A stretch of 5,956 nt of DNA from Candidatus Solibacter sp. (GTDB taxonomy: Bacteria; Acidobacteriota; Terriglobia; Bryobacterales; Bryobacteraceae), in contig JADGNT010000344.1 of NCBI GenBank assembly GCA_017883345.1, positions 1-5,956 on the forward strand, read 5' to 3'. This document shows, one piece after another, positions 1 to 5,498 of this stretch; the first letter of the stretch is position 1, and the number at the start of each line of letters is the position of its first letter. Position numbers and translations under genes: made by a program. The notes beneath the pieces were generated by a model. That model saw only the letters and a list, made by a program, of their open reading frames with translations, did no database searches and was not told where the DNA came from.

Positions 1-636
1 GGAGGCATGCGCATCGTCCACCATCATCATGGCGCCGTGGCGTTCGGCGGCCGCGGTCAAGCCGGGCAGCGCGCCGATGTCGCCATCCATGGAGAACACG
101 CCGTCGGTGATCAACAGCTTGCGGCCCGGGACGGAATCCAGTTCGCCCAGAATTTTCTCCGCGGCGGCCGCGTCCTTGTGCGGGAACACGTGGATCTTGG
201 CGCGCGAGAGGCGGCAGCCATCGATGATGCTGGCGTGGTTCAGCTCGTCGCTCACGATGTGGTCTTCGGGGCCGAGGATCGCCGCCACGGTCCCGGCGTT
301 GGCTGCAAAGCCGGACTGGAAAACCACGCACGCTTCCACGTTTTTGAAGGCCGCGATGCGCTCCTCCAGTTGCATGTGAATGCTCATCGTGCCGGAGATG
401 GTGCGCACCGCGCCGCTCCCCACGCCGAATTTGCGAATCGCCTCCAGCGCCGCCTCGCGCAGTTTGGGATGCGTGGTCAACCCCAGGTAGTTGTTGGAGG
501 CCAGGTTGATCACCTGTTTGCCATCGAAGCGCGCTTCCGCCGCGCTCGCCGTTTCCAGGATTCGCAGCCGCTGGTAGGTGCCCTCGGCGCGCCACTGTTC
601 CAGTTGATCGTGAAGATAAGAGAGCGGATTCGACAT
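1..636 (-). CDS. kbl: Glycine C-acetyltransferase / 2-amino-3-ketobutyrate CoA ligase-like enzyme, 5' part only
   Basis: Partial gene: 212 N-terminal residues are visible and the C-terminal half lies beyond the left edge. The protein belongs to the alpha-oxoamine synthase family of PLP enzymes (KBL, BioF, HemA/SPT relatives). Visible marks are INLASNNYLGL (about residues 43-53), GVGSGAVRTISGT (71-83), the cofactor region FQSGFAANAGT (106-116), NHASIIDG (133-140, with the histidine that stacks on PLP), DGVFSMDGD (178-186) and DDAHAS (207-212). The PLP-binding lysine would lie about 30 residues further on, outside the window. The RTISGT version resembles Bacillus-type Kbl, which makes or cleaves 2-amino-3-ketobutyrate (glycine plus acetyl-CoA) in threonine breakdown. 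A BioF-like role (8-amino-7-oxononanoate synthase, biotin) cannot be excluded from half a protein. The ATG start at 636 has an AGGAGA Shine-Dalgarno five bases upstream. It lies downstream of the flavin reductase on the same strand, with a palindrome between them. Confidence 0.88.
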   Translation of the reverse strand, partial: MSNPLSYLHDQLEQWRAEGTYQRLRILETASAAEARFDGKQVINLASNNYLGLTTHPKLREAALEAIRKFGVGSGAVRTISGTMSIHMQLEERIAAFKNVEACVVFQSGFAANAGTVAAILGPEDHIVSDELNHASIIDGCRLSRAKIHVFPHKDAAAAEKILGELDSVPGRKLLITDGVFSMDGDIGALPGLTAAAERHGAMMMVDDAHAS

Positions 637-640
637 GGAG

Positions 641-646
641 TCTCCT
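641..646 (-). promoter_or_regulatory. Ribosome binding site of the kbl-like gene
   Basis: Read on the minus strand the site is AGGAGA, followed by five bases (CTCC plus the preceding base of the run) and the ATG at 636. It is a strong Shine-Dalgarno match and fixes the start of the kbl-like gene. Confidence 0.7.
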
Positions 647-671
647 AAGGTTTGCCCCGAACAGAAATTGG

Positions 672-745
672 GCCGCCGATGAACGCCGATAAACGCGGAT
701 AAGCATGCCTGGTTTTATCTGTGTTCATCTGCGTTCATCGGCGGC
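672..745. repeat. 74-base imperfect palindrome made of 10-base units
   Basis: Two 31-base arms (672-702 and 715-745) are reverse complements at 27 of 31 positions and flank a 12-base centre containing GCATGC. Each arm consists of three 10-base units. On the plus strand the left units are GCCGATGAAC, GCCGATAAAC and GCGGATAAGC (675-704). The right arm carries the same kind of unit inverted (713-742). It fills most of the 113-base gap between the flavin reductase and the kbl-like gene and begins four bases past the reductase stop codon. Repeats of the GATGAACGCAGATGAACAC type are, as I recall, scattered through many bacterial genomes, so I read this as a dispersed palindromic element. As RNA it would form a long hairpin that could reduce read-through or stabilise the upstream message. 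It lacks a T-run, so it is not a standard intrinsic terminator. Confidence 0.85.
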
Positions 746-749
746 TGAA

Positions 750-1262
750 TTATTCTTTCTTGATGGCCCTGCGGTAGCTGCCACCAAAGTGGAGCAGTGG
801 CTCGCCGTCGTTGACCTGCATGTGCACCATCTCGCCGACCAGAATATCGTGGTCGCCCATCGGCACGATCCGGTGGACGGCGCACTCGATTGCCGCCAGC
901 ACGCCGGGCAGTAGAGGCACCCCGGTGACGCCCGGCTGCCAGGCCACACCGTCGAAGCGGTCCTGGCCCTTGCGCGCGAAGCGTTCCGATAGCGCCCGCT
1001 GATCTTCCGCCAAAACATTGATTCCAAAGTGGGTTGCCGCGCGGAAGTGATGGATGGCGGAGACCGTGTGTCCGAGGCACATGAGGATCAGCGGCGGGTC
1101 CAGCGACACCGAGGTAAAGCTGCTTACGGTGAGCCCGTGCGGCGTGCCTTGGGCGTCCACGACGCTCGCGATCGTGACTCCGGTGGCGAAACGCCCGCAG
1201 GCCCGCCGGAATTCCGCGCTCGCGACCGGCGCGCGCCGGCCCGGATACCTCTCGCTTGACAT
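750..1262 (-). CDS. Flavin reductase-like FMN-binding protein
   Basis: A 170-residue protein of the flavin reductase-like domain family (HpaC / NtaB / DIM6 type). These small soluble enzymes bind FMN or FAD and use NAD(P)H to supply reduced flavin to a partner monooxygenase. Supporting motifs in order are FATGVTIAS (residues 25-33), HGLTVSSFTSVSLDPPL (42-58), FGINVL (79-84), the short helix with RFARKGQDRF (94-103), and the C-terminal pair GDHDILVGEM (136-145) and LHFGGSYR (157-164). The length is normal for the family. The ATG at 1262 is the only start that gives the full N-terminus, but no good Shine-Dalgarno precedes it. No monooxygenase gene is in the window, so the partner is unknown. 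The gene is divergent from the HU gene, and the -35 box of the HU promoter overlaps its start codon. The kbl-like gene lies downstream on the same strand, beyond the palindrome. Confidence 0.88.
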   Translation of the reverse strand: MSSERYPGRRAPVASAEFRRACGRFATGVTIASVVDAQGTPHGLTVSSFTSVSLDPPLILMCLGHTVSAIHHFRAATHFGINVLAEDQRALSERFARKGQDRFDGVAWQPGVTGVPLLPGVLAAIECAVHRIVPMGDHDILVGEMVHMQVNDGEPLLHFGGSYRRAIKKE

Positions 1263-1285
1263 GGGAATAAATTCAATCTTATCAT
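1256..1285 (+). promoter_or_regulatory. Sigma70-type promoter of the HU gene
   Basis: A perfect -35 hexamer TTGACA (1256-1261) is followed after 18 bases by TATCAT (1280-1285), which matches the -10 consensus at five of six positions. The spacer is AT-rich compared with its surroundings. Transcription would start near 1292, giving a leader of about 50 bases before the TTG start at 1341. The -35 box overlaps the start codon of the divergent flavin reductase gene. Confidence 0.75.
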
Positions 1286-1329
1286 GTGGTTGACTGATGC
1301 GGGAACCAAGATCGTTCCGCGCCTGGACC

Positions 1330-1335
1330 AGGAGG
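1330..1335 (+). promoter_or_regulatory. Ribosome binding site of the HU gene
   Basis: AGGAGG is a full Shine-Dalgarno consensus. It sits five bases before the TTG at 1341 and decides the start in favour of that codon over the in-frame ATG at 1284. Confidence 0.8.
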
Positions 1336-1340
1336 CTGTT

Positions 1341-1610
1341 TTGATCAAGCTGGACATCATCAACGAAGTCGTGAATCGCACCGGCATCACCAAGACCAAA
1401 GCCGAAATGGCAGTCGAAACGGTCTTCGAATCCATGAAGAAAGCGCTCGAATCGGGCGACCGCATCGAATTGCGTGGCTTCGGAGTCTTCAATGTGAAGC
1501 CTCGCAAAACCGGGATCGGACGCAACCCGCGCACCGGCGCGGAAGTCTCCATCCCGCCCGGCAAGGCCGTGCGTTTCAAGCCCGGCAAGGAGTTACAGAC
1601 GCTGCAGTAG
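1341..1610 (+). CDS. hup: HU/IHF-family nucleoid DNA-binding protein
   Basis: An 89-residue HU-type histone-like protein, a small dimeric protein that bends and compacts DNA. The order is typical: N-terminal helices (IKLDIINEVVNRTGITK, then AEMAVETVFESMKKAL), the turn ELRGFGVF (about residues 43-50), and the beta-arm with RNPRTG (61-66), whose proline inserts into the minor groove, ending in VRFKPGKEL. I chose the TTG at 1341 because a perfect AGGAGG precedes it, because the protein then starts just where HU proteins normally start (M-I-K-L-D-I-I), and because the in-frame ATG at 1284 overlaps the -10 box and would not be on the transcript. HU versus IHF-like subtype cannot be settled from the sequence alone. 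The gene has its own promoter (1256-1285). The M50 protease gene begins 26 bases after its stop, so some co-transcription is likely. Confidence 0.93.
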   Translation: MIKLDIINEVVNRTGITKTKAEMAVETVFESMKKALESGDRIELRGFGVFNVKPRKTGIGRNPRTGAEVSIPPGKAVRFKPGKELQTLQ

Positions 1611-1617
1611 TCGCCCG

Positions 1618-1633
1618 CTGCGCGCCGCAGTTT
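1618..1633 (+). terminator. Weak hairpin after the HU gene
   Basis: CTGCG and CGCAG (1618-1622 and 1626-1630) can pair across a three-base loop and are followed by TTT. The stem is only five pairs, so at most it would be a partial terminator or pause site between the HU and protease genes. Confidence 0.25.
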
Positions 1634-1636
1634 ATC

Positions 1637-2602
1637 GTGTCACCCCAGGATTCCTCTCCTGCGCCGTACGCTGACTCTGCCGAAATCGGTACGGGCGGCG
1701 CCGACGTGTTTGCTCCGCCCCGCACCCGCGAGCGCTACTGGCTGTATGCTCTCCTGTTTGCGCTCACCCTGGTGACCACGTGCATGGTGGGCGCCGCCAT
1801 GCAGAACGATTTCGAACGCAACGTGCCGTTCGAACTGGAACATAGCCTGGAGTTGTGGGACTACTTCTGGAGCCACCCTGCCGCCCTCCTCCAAGGCTTG
1901 CCGTATTCTCTTACCCTGCTGCTGATTCTGCTGGCCCACGAGTTTGGCCACTACCTGGCCGCCGTCTTCCATCAGGTGGATTCCAGCCTGCCGTTTTTTC
2001 TGCCCTCGCCGATTTTGGGGACCTTCGGCGCCTTCATCAGAATTCGTTCGCCCATCTACTCCCGCCGGGCGCTCTTCGATATCGGCGTCGCGGGCCCCTT
2101 GGCCGGCTTCCTTTTTCTGCTGCCCGCGCTGGCCGTGGGCATCGCCTTCTCCAAGGTGATTCCGGGCATCGCCCACGAAGGCAGCCGGCACTTTGGCGTT
2201 CCCGCCTTGCAGTGGCTGCTGGAGCGCGCCATCTTCCCGGCGGCCGCATCCGGCGATATCTACCTGCACCCGGTGGCGCGCGCCGCCTGGGTGGGGATGT
2301 TCGCCACCGCCATGAATCTGCTGCCCATCGGCCAACTCGATGGCGGCCACATTTTGTACTCCTTCTTTCCCGCACGCCACCGGACAGTCAGCAAGGCGCT
2401 GTGCATCCTGATGCTGCCGCTGGGCATCTTCTGGCGCGCATGGTTCTTCTGGGCCATCGTTCTGTGGTTGCTCGGCCGCCGCCATCCGGCGATCTACGAT
2501 GCCACCGAACCCGGCGCCGCGCGGCGCAGGCTGGGCTGGCTGGCGCTCGCCATCTTTATTCTCTGCTTCACCTATCAACCATTTGCCGACGGCGGCCTGT
2601 GA
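1637..2602 (+). CDS. M50-family (site-2-protease-like) membrane zinc metalloprotease
   Basis: A 321-residue polytopic membrane protein with both hallmarks of M50 intramembrane proteases: HEFGH (residues 101-105, two zinc-binding histidines and the catalytic glutamate) in a hydrophobic segment, and NLLPIGQLDGGH (227-238), where D235 is the third zinc ligand. Hydrophobic stretches lie at about 35-53, 88-110, 148-172, 219-241, 254-280 and 298-314. The segment GTFGAFIRIRSPIYSRRALFDIG with AGPLAG resembles the EGY-like, PDZ-free branch, not RseP or SpoIVFB. Such enzymes cut membrane proteins within the bilayer; the substrate here is unknown. The first 30 residues are polar and low in complexity. 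The GTG start at 1637 gives the longest frame but has no clear Shine-Dalgarno, so the true start could be somewhat downstream. Its TGA stop overlaps the ATG of the next gene (TGATG). Confidence 0.9.
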   Translation: MSPQDSSPAPYADSAEIGTGGADVFAPPRTRERYWLYALLFALTLVTTCMVGAAMQNDFERNVPFELEHSLELWDYFWSHPAALLQGLPYSLTLLLILLAHEFGHYLAAVFHQVDSSLPFFLPSPILGTFGAFIRIRSPIYSRRALFDIGVAGPLAGFLFLLPALAVGIAFSKVIPGIAHEGSRHFGVPALQWLLERAIFPAAASGDIYLHPVARAAWVGMFATAMNLLPIGQLDGGHILYSFFPARHRTVSKALCILMLPLGIFWRAWFFWAIVLWLLGRRHPAIYDATEPGAARRRLGWLALAIFILCFTYQPFADGGL

Positions 2603-3339
2603 TGAAGATCACCGCCACCATCATCACGCTCAACGAAGAGCGCAATATCGCGCGCGCCATCGAGAGCCTGCGCTGCTGCGATGAGATCCTGATCCTGGAC
2701 AGCGGCTCCACCGACCGCACCGTGGAGTTGGCCGCCAACCTGGGAGTGCGCGTGCTCGAGGCCGGATGGCGCGGCTACGCCGGCCAGAAGAATTGGGCCG
2801 CCGAGCAGGCCACTCACGAGTGGATTCTTTCCCTCGACGCCGATGAAACGCTCAGCGAACCGCTGGAAGCCGAAATCTTGAACCTGAAGAAATCCGGCCC
2901 GCGCTTCGACGCCTACACCATGCCCCGCCTGGCCCGCTATCTGGGACGTTGGATCTACCACTCGGGCTGGTATCCGGATCGCAAAATTCGCCTCTACGAC
3001 CGGCGCAAAGCCAGGTGGGTGGGCGATTTCGTGCATGAAAGCGTTCGTTCCGAGGGGCGCGCCGGCAACCTGGAAAGCGACATCCTGCACTTCACCTGCG
3101 ATTCGCTCTCCGAGCATCTCAAAACGCTCGACCACTATACCACCCTCGCCGCGCAGGAACTGGCGGCCAGCAAAGTCCCGGTGCCCTTGTGGAGCCTGAT
3201 CTTCGACCCGCCCTGGAATTTCGTCAAGGCCTACGTATTCCAGCGCGGCTTCCTCGATGGCCTCGAAGGCCTGATCATCTCCTACATGGCCGCCTTCTAT
3301 ACCTTTCTGAAATACTCCAAAGCGAGAAACATGAGCTGA
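2602..3339 (+). CDS. Family 2 glycosyltransferase, WaaE/KdtX-like
   Basis: A 245-residue GT-A fold glycosyltransferase. The nucleotide-binding strand ATIITLNEERNI (about residues 5-16) and LDSGSTDRT (32-40) are followed by the metal-binding SLDADE (77-82; the D-x-D motif is D79/D81). The middle holds YHSGWYPDRKIRLYDR (119-134) and DFVHES (142-147), as in the WaaE/KdtX-type enzymes that add a sugar to the lipopolysaccharide core. The C-terminus (about 195-240) is aromatic and hydrophobic and probably lies on the inner membrane. The donor sugar cannot be read from the sequence; a nucleotide-sugar such as UDP-glucose is expected for the family. The ATG at 2602 overlaps the protease stop, and translation is probably coupled because no Shine-Dalgarno is evident. 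The frame stays open upstream of this ATG, but that stretch is the out-of-frame shadow of the protease. The stop again overlaps the next start as TGATG. Confidence 0.9.
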   Translation: MKITATIITLNEERNIARAIESLRCCDEILILDSGSTDRTVELAANLGVRVLEAGWRGYAGQKNWAAEQATHEWILSLDADETLSEPLEAEILNLKKSGPRFDAYTMPRLARYLGRWIYHSGWYPDRKIRLYDRRKARWVGDFVHESVRSEGRAGNLESDILHFTCDSLSEHLKTLDHYTTLAAQELAASKVPVPLWSLIFDPPWNFVKAYVFQRGFLDGLEGLIISYMAAFYTFLKYSKARNMS

Positions 3340-4184
3340 TGCGCATCCTTCATCTCGATGCCGGAAGAGAGATGCGCGGCGGCCAGTGGCAAGTGCTGCG
3401 CCTCGTCGAAGGGCTGGCCGCCGCCGGCGTGGAGTCCACCCTGCTGGCGCGCCCGGATGCGCCGCTCTTCACCGCCGCCCGCAAGCAGGGCTGGCGCGTG
3501 GAACCGCTGGGCGTCACCCGCGCCCTCGGCTGCCTGCGCAGCCACACGCTGATCCACGCCCACGACGCGCGCAGCCACACGCTGGGCGCTTTCCTGCGCG
3601 GACGGCCGCTGGTAGTGTCGCGGCGTGTCTCCTTCCCGGTGGGCTCGCGCTGGAAGTACGGCAGGGCGCGGCGCTACCTGGCGGTCTCCGAGTTCGTCAA
3701 GCAAGTGCTGATGGAGGGCGGCGTCCCGGAGGCAAAAATCAGCGTGGTCTACGATGGCGTGCCCGTGCTCGAGGTCTCCCACGGCAAGCTGGTGCTGGGC
3801 CTGGAAAAAGATTCCGCGCTGCTGGCCCACATGGGCTTGCGGATGGTCTCGCACCTCGAAGAGGAACTTCCCGACGCGGCCATCCTGGTCTATGTCACCA
3901 ACAGCGAGGGCCTCGGCTCTGGCGCCTTGCTCGCCATGTCGGCGGCGGTCCCCGTGATCGCGAGCCGTATCGGCGGGCTGGGCGAGGTCATCCGCCACGG
4001 CGAAAACGGCCTGCTCGTGGAGAACGACGAGGCCGCCATCTCTGGCGCCATCCGCACGCTGCTCGACCACCCGGAACTGGCGCGCCAAATCGGCGCCGCC
4101 GCGCGCCGTACTGTGATCGAGCGATTCACCGTGGACCGCATGGTCGCCGGCACCCTCGAAGCCTACCGCCGCGTGCTCCTGTAG
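3339..4184 (+). CDS. Compact family 4-like (GT-B) glycosyltransferase, internally shortened
   Basis: A 281-residue protein related to GT4 glycosyltransferases, which usually have about 350-400 residues. The N-terminal domain is typical: HLDAGREMRGGQWQVLRL (residues 5-22), the acceptor-side HAHDARSH (73-80), RYLAVSEFV (112-120) and the linker VVYDGVPV (136-143). The end is also typical: NSEGLGSGALLAM (188-200), PVIASRIGGLGEVI (205-218), GENGLLV (221-227) and the terminal ERF...AYRR helix. Between linker and EGLG there are only about 45 residues where relatives have 100 or more, so much of the first half of the nucleotide-binding domain is absent. In the E-x7-E motif the first glutamate (E190) is present but the second position is L198. 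The frame is intact throughout, so it is probably a compact subfamily and not a fresh deletion; activity is uncertain. The ATG at 3339 overlaps the GT2 stop, coupling the two. Confidence 0.82.
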   Translation: MRILHLDAGREMRGGQWQVLRLVEGLAAAGVESTLLARPDAPLFTAARKQGWRVEPLGVTRALGCLRSHTLIHAHDARSHTLGAFLRGRPLVVSRRVSFPVGSRWKYGRARRYLAVSEFVKQVLMEGGVPEAKISVVYDGVPVLEVSHGKLVLGLEKDSALLAHMGLRMVSHLEEELPDAAILVYVTNSEGLGSGALLAMSAAVPVIASRIGGLGEVIRHGENGLLVENDEAAISGAIRTLLDHPELARQIGAAARRTVIERFTVDRMVAGTLEAYRRVLL

Positions 4185-4185
4185 C

Positions 4186-4230
4186 GTAGCCTTTCAGGCT
4201 GCCACGCCGGCGTCCTTGCCGGCGTTCTTC
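4186..4230 (+). terminator. Two tandem hairpins after the glycosyltransferase operon
   Basis: Immediately after the GT4-like stop, 4186-4202 folds as GTAGCCT-TTC-AGGCTGC (seven pairs, one G-U). Then 4204-4225 folds as ACGCCGGC-GTCCTT-GCCGGCGT (eight perfect pairs) and is followed by TCTTC. The second hairpin is GC-rich with a pyrimidine tail and may act as a terminator, though the T-run is poor. The pair may also be a copy of a dispersed palindromic repeat. Confidence 0.5.
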
Positions 4231-4266
4231 AAACGACGCCCGATTCACCGTACTACTGGTTACACT

Positions 4267-5082
4267 ATGTCTGTGCTCGAATCCCTCGTCGCGCTCTTGT
4301 TCGGCCTGCTCATCGGCAGCTTCCTCAACGTGTGCATCCACCGTTGGCCGCGCAACCGGAGCGTCGTCAAACCGCGCTCCCATTGCGTGCGCTGCCGCAA
4401 ACCAATCGCCTGGTACGACAACATCCCGCTCGCGAGCTACCTCGTGCTCGGCGGACGCTGCCGGCACTGCGGCGCCAAGATTTCCCTGCGCTATCCCCTG
4501 GTGGAGTTCCTCACCGCCATGCTCTTCTTCTACCAGGTGAGCACGCTCGGGCCCACGGTGGCGGCTCTCAAGATGTGCGTCTTCAGCGCCATCGCCCTGG
4601 CGCTGATCTTCTGCGACCTGGAAAAGCGCATCCTGCCCGACGAATTCACGTTAGGGGGAATCGTGCTCGGCCTCGGCTTCGCGGTCTTTGTCCCCGTGCC
4701 CGACGTCACCGCGCAGGCCGTCCTGTGGATGGCCGGCGCGGAGTTGCCCGGCTGGGCGCGTTCCTTCGCGGAATCGGCCCTCGGCGCGACCCTGCCCGCG
4801 TTCTTCCTGTGGTTCGGCGGATGGCTGTATTTCAAGATCCGCCATCGCGAGGGGCTCGGCCTGGGCGACGTCAAACTGGTCGCCATGGTGGGCAGCTTTC
4901 TCGGCTTGCGCGGCGCCCTGCTCACCTTGATCCTGGGATCGATCGCCGGTTCGGTGATCGGCTACAGCTTCATTAAGCTCACCGGCAAGGACGCGGCCAG
5001 CTACGAACTCCCGTTCGGCACCTTCCTCGGCGCCGCCGCCCTCGTCGCGGCCATCGTGGGCAATCGGCTGCTCCCGATGTAG
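4267..5082 (+). CDS. pilD: Type IV prepilin peptidase / N-methyltransferase
   Basis: A 271-residue inner-membrane aspartic protease of the PilD/GspO family. It cleaves the leader peptide of type IV pilins and type II secretion pseudopilins and normally also N-methylates the new N-terminus. Seen in order: GSFLNVCIHRWP (residues 17-28); the cytoplasmic zinc-type motif with cysteines C40, C43, C65 and C68; RYPLVEFLTA (75-84); the first catalytic aspartate D117 in CDLEKRILPDEFT; and the second, D201, in GLGLGDVKLVAMVGSFLG. The remainder is hydrophobic segments. With both domains present it should be bifunctional. I chose the ATG at 4267 because the hydrophobic N-terminus then begins as usual (MSVLESLVALLFGLLIGSFLN is the family pattern). 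An in-frame TTG at 4216 would add 17 polar residues and lies in the hairpin region. No Shine-Dalgarno is obvious. No pilin or secretion genes are adjacent in this window. Confidence 0.95.
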   Translation: MSVLESLVALLFGLLIGSFLNVCIHRWPRNRSVVKPRSHCVRCRKPIAWYDNIPLASYLVLGGRCRHCGAKISLRYPLVEFLTAMLFFYQVSTLGPTVAALKMCVFSAIALALIFCDLEKRILPDEFTLGGIVLGLGFAVFVPVPDVTAQAVLWMAGAELPGWARSFAESALGATLPAFFLWFGGWLYFKIRHREGLGLGDVKLVAMVGSFLGLRGALLTLILGSIAGSVIGYSFIKLTGKDAASYELPFGTFLGAAALVAAIVGNRLLPM

Positions 5083-5085
5083 GTG

Positions 5086-5122
5086 GCATAAGGCTTCGCC
5101 TTGTGCATCCGAGCGAAGCTCG
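5086..5122 (+). repeat. Two tandem small hairpins after the prepilin peptidase gene
   Basis: Four bases after the stop codon, 5086-5106 folds as GCATAAGGC-TTC-GCCTTGTGC (nine pairs, one G-U). Then 5110-5122 folds as CGAGC-GAA-GCTCG (five pairs). No T-run follows, so these are not classic terminators. The layout (two short hairpins with three-base loops just past a stop) parallels 4186-4225. They may stabilise the 3' end of the message or be members of a palindromic repeat family. Confidence 0.5.
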
Positions 5123-5158
5123 AACGCGTCCCTGCCAATCGTTGAATTCACCGGGGCC

Positions 5159-5187
5159 TTGACTGGGCCGGAAGGTATGGCAAGATA
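5159..5187 (+). promoter_or_regulatory. Possible promoter of the MNT/HEPN pair, giving a nearly leaderless message
   Basis: TTGACT (5159-5164) matches the -35 box at five of six positions. About 16-17 bases later lies CAAGATA (5181-5187), a poor -10 match. If used, transcription would begin at or close to the ATG at 5193, which has no Shine-Dalgarno. The -10 is weak, so this is tentative. Confidence 0.4.
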
Positions 5188-5192
5188 GAGCC

Positions 5193-5498
5193 ATGAACCG
5201 CGACCAGGTGATTCGCGCCTTGAAGGCGCATGAACAGGAACTCCGCGCCGCCGGCGTGGTGAGCGTTTCCTTGTTCGGCTCAGTCGCGCGCGGCGAGAGT
5301 CCAACGCACGATGTGGATGTGGTGGTGCGCCTGGGGGAGAATTTCTCGGAACCGGGCCTCGACTACTTCAGCCGCATGGATGAGCTGGAAGAACGCCTCG
5401 CCAGAATTCTCGGCTGCAAGGTAGACGTCGTCGAAGAGCCGGTGCGCAAAGTGCGCTTCCAGCAAGAGATCGACAGGGACCGCGCCCTTGCCTTCTGA
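5193..5498 (+). CDS. mntA: MntA-like minimal nucleotidyltransferase (antitoxin of a HEPN/MNT pair)
   Basis: A 101-residue minimal nucleotidyltransferase of the DNA polymerase beta superfamily. The active-site signature is SLFGSVARGESPTHDVDVVV (residues 26-45): the G29-S30 turn, then metal-binding D40 and D42. The third carboxylate is D78 in KVDVVEE. All catalytic elements are present, so it is probably active. In the characterised Shewanella HepT-MntA system the MNT protein neutralises the HEPN toxin by adding AMP to a tyrosine beside its active site; by analogy this gene is the antitoxin and should act on the next gene's product. The length is usual for the family. The ATG start at 5193 has no Shine-Dalgarno and may be read from a nearly leaderless message. 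The 3' end overlaps the HEPN gene by 11 bases. Confidence 0.9.
   Translation: MNRDQVIRALKAHEQELRAAGVVSVSLFGSVARGESPTHDVDVVVRLGENFSEPGLDYFSRMDELEERLARILGCKVDVVEEPVRKVRFQQEIDRDRALAF
5475..5479 (+). promoter_or_regulatory. Ribosome binding site of the HEPN gene
   Basis: AGGGA lies eight bases before the TTG at 5488, inside the end of the MNT gene. It supports the TTG start and translation coupled to the upstream gene. Confidence 0.5.

Noticed and set aside
7..648. Long open plus-strand frame, with a histidine-rich start
   Set aside because: It lies opposite the kbl-like gene, whose minus-strand translation shows clear family motifs; the frame is a high-GC shadow.
672..745. CRISPR-like or terminator reading of the repeat block
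   Set aside because: There are no spacers between the decamer units, the arms are inverted, and no T-run follows, so it is neither a CRISPR array nor a standard intrinsic terminator.
1640..2578. Long open minus-strand frame opposite the M50 protease
   Set aside because: It has a glutamine- and glycine-rich composition without domains, while the plus strand encodes HEFGH and the LDGG motif.
1855..2601. Upstream extension of the GT2 frame, suggesting a 494-residue fusion
   Set aside because: The extension is arginine/proline-rich out-of-frame reading of the protease gene. The GT2 fold begins exactly at the ATG at 2602.
3189..3338. Upstream extension of the GT4-like frame
   Set aside because: It overlaps the C-terminus of the GT2 gene in another frame. 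The GT4 N-terminal strand MRILHLDAG starts at the ATG at 3339, which overlaps the GT2 stop.
4216..4266. Earlier TTG start for the prepilin peptidase
   Set aside because: It begins inside the hairpin region and adds 17 polar residues not expected before the first membrane segment; no Shine-Dalgarno precedes it.
4651..5304. Open minus-strand frame across the prepilin peptidase end and the MNT start
   Set aside because: It is compositionally biased, without recognisable motifs, and opposite two well-supported genes.
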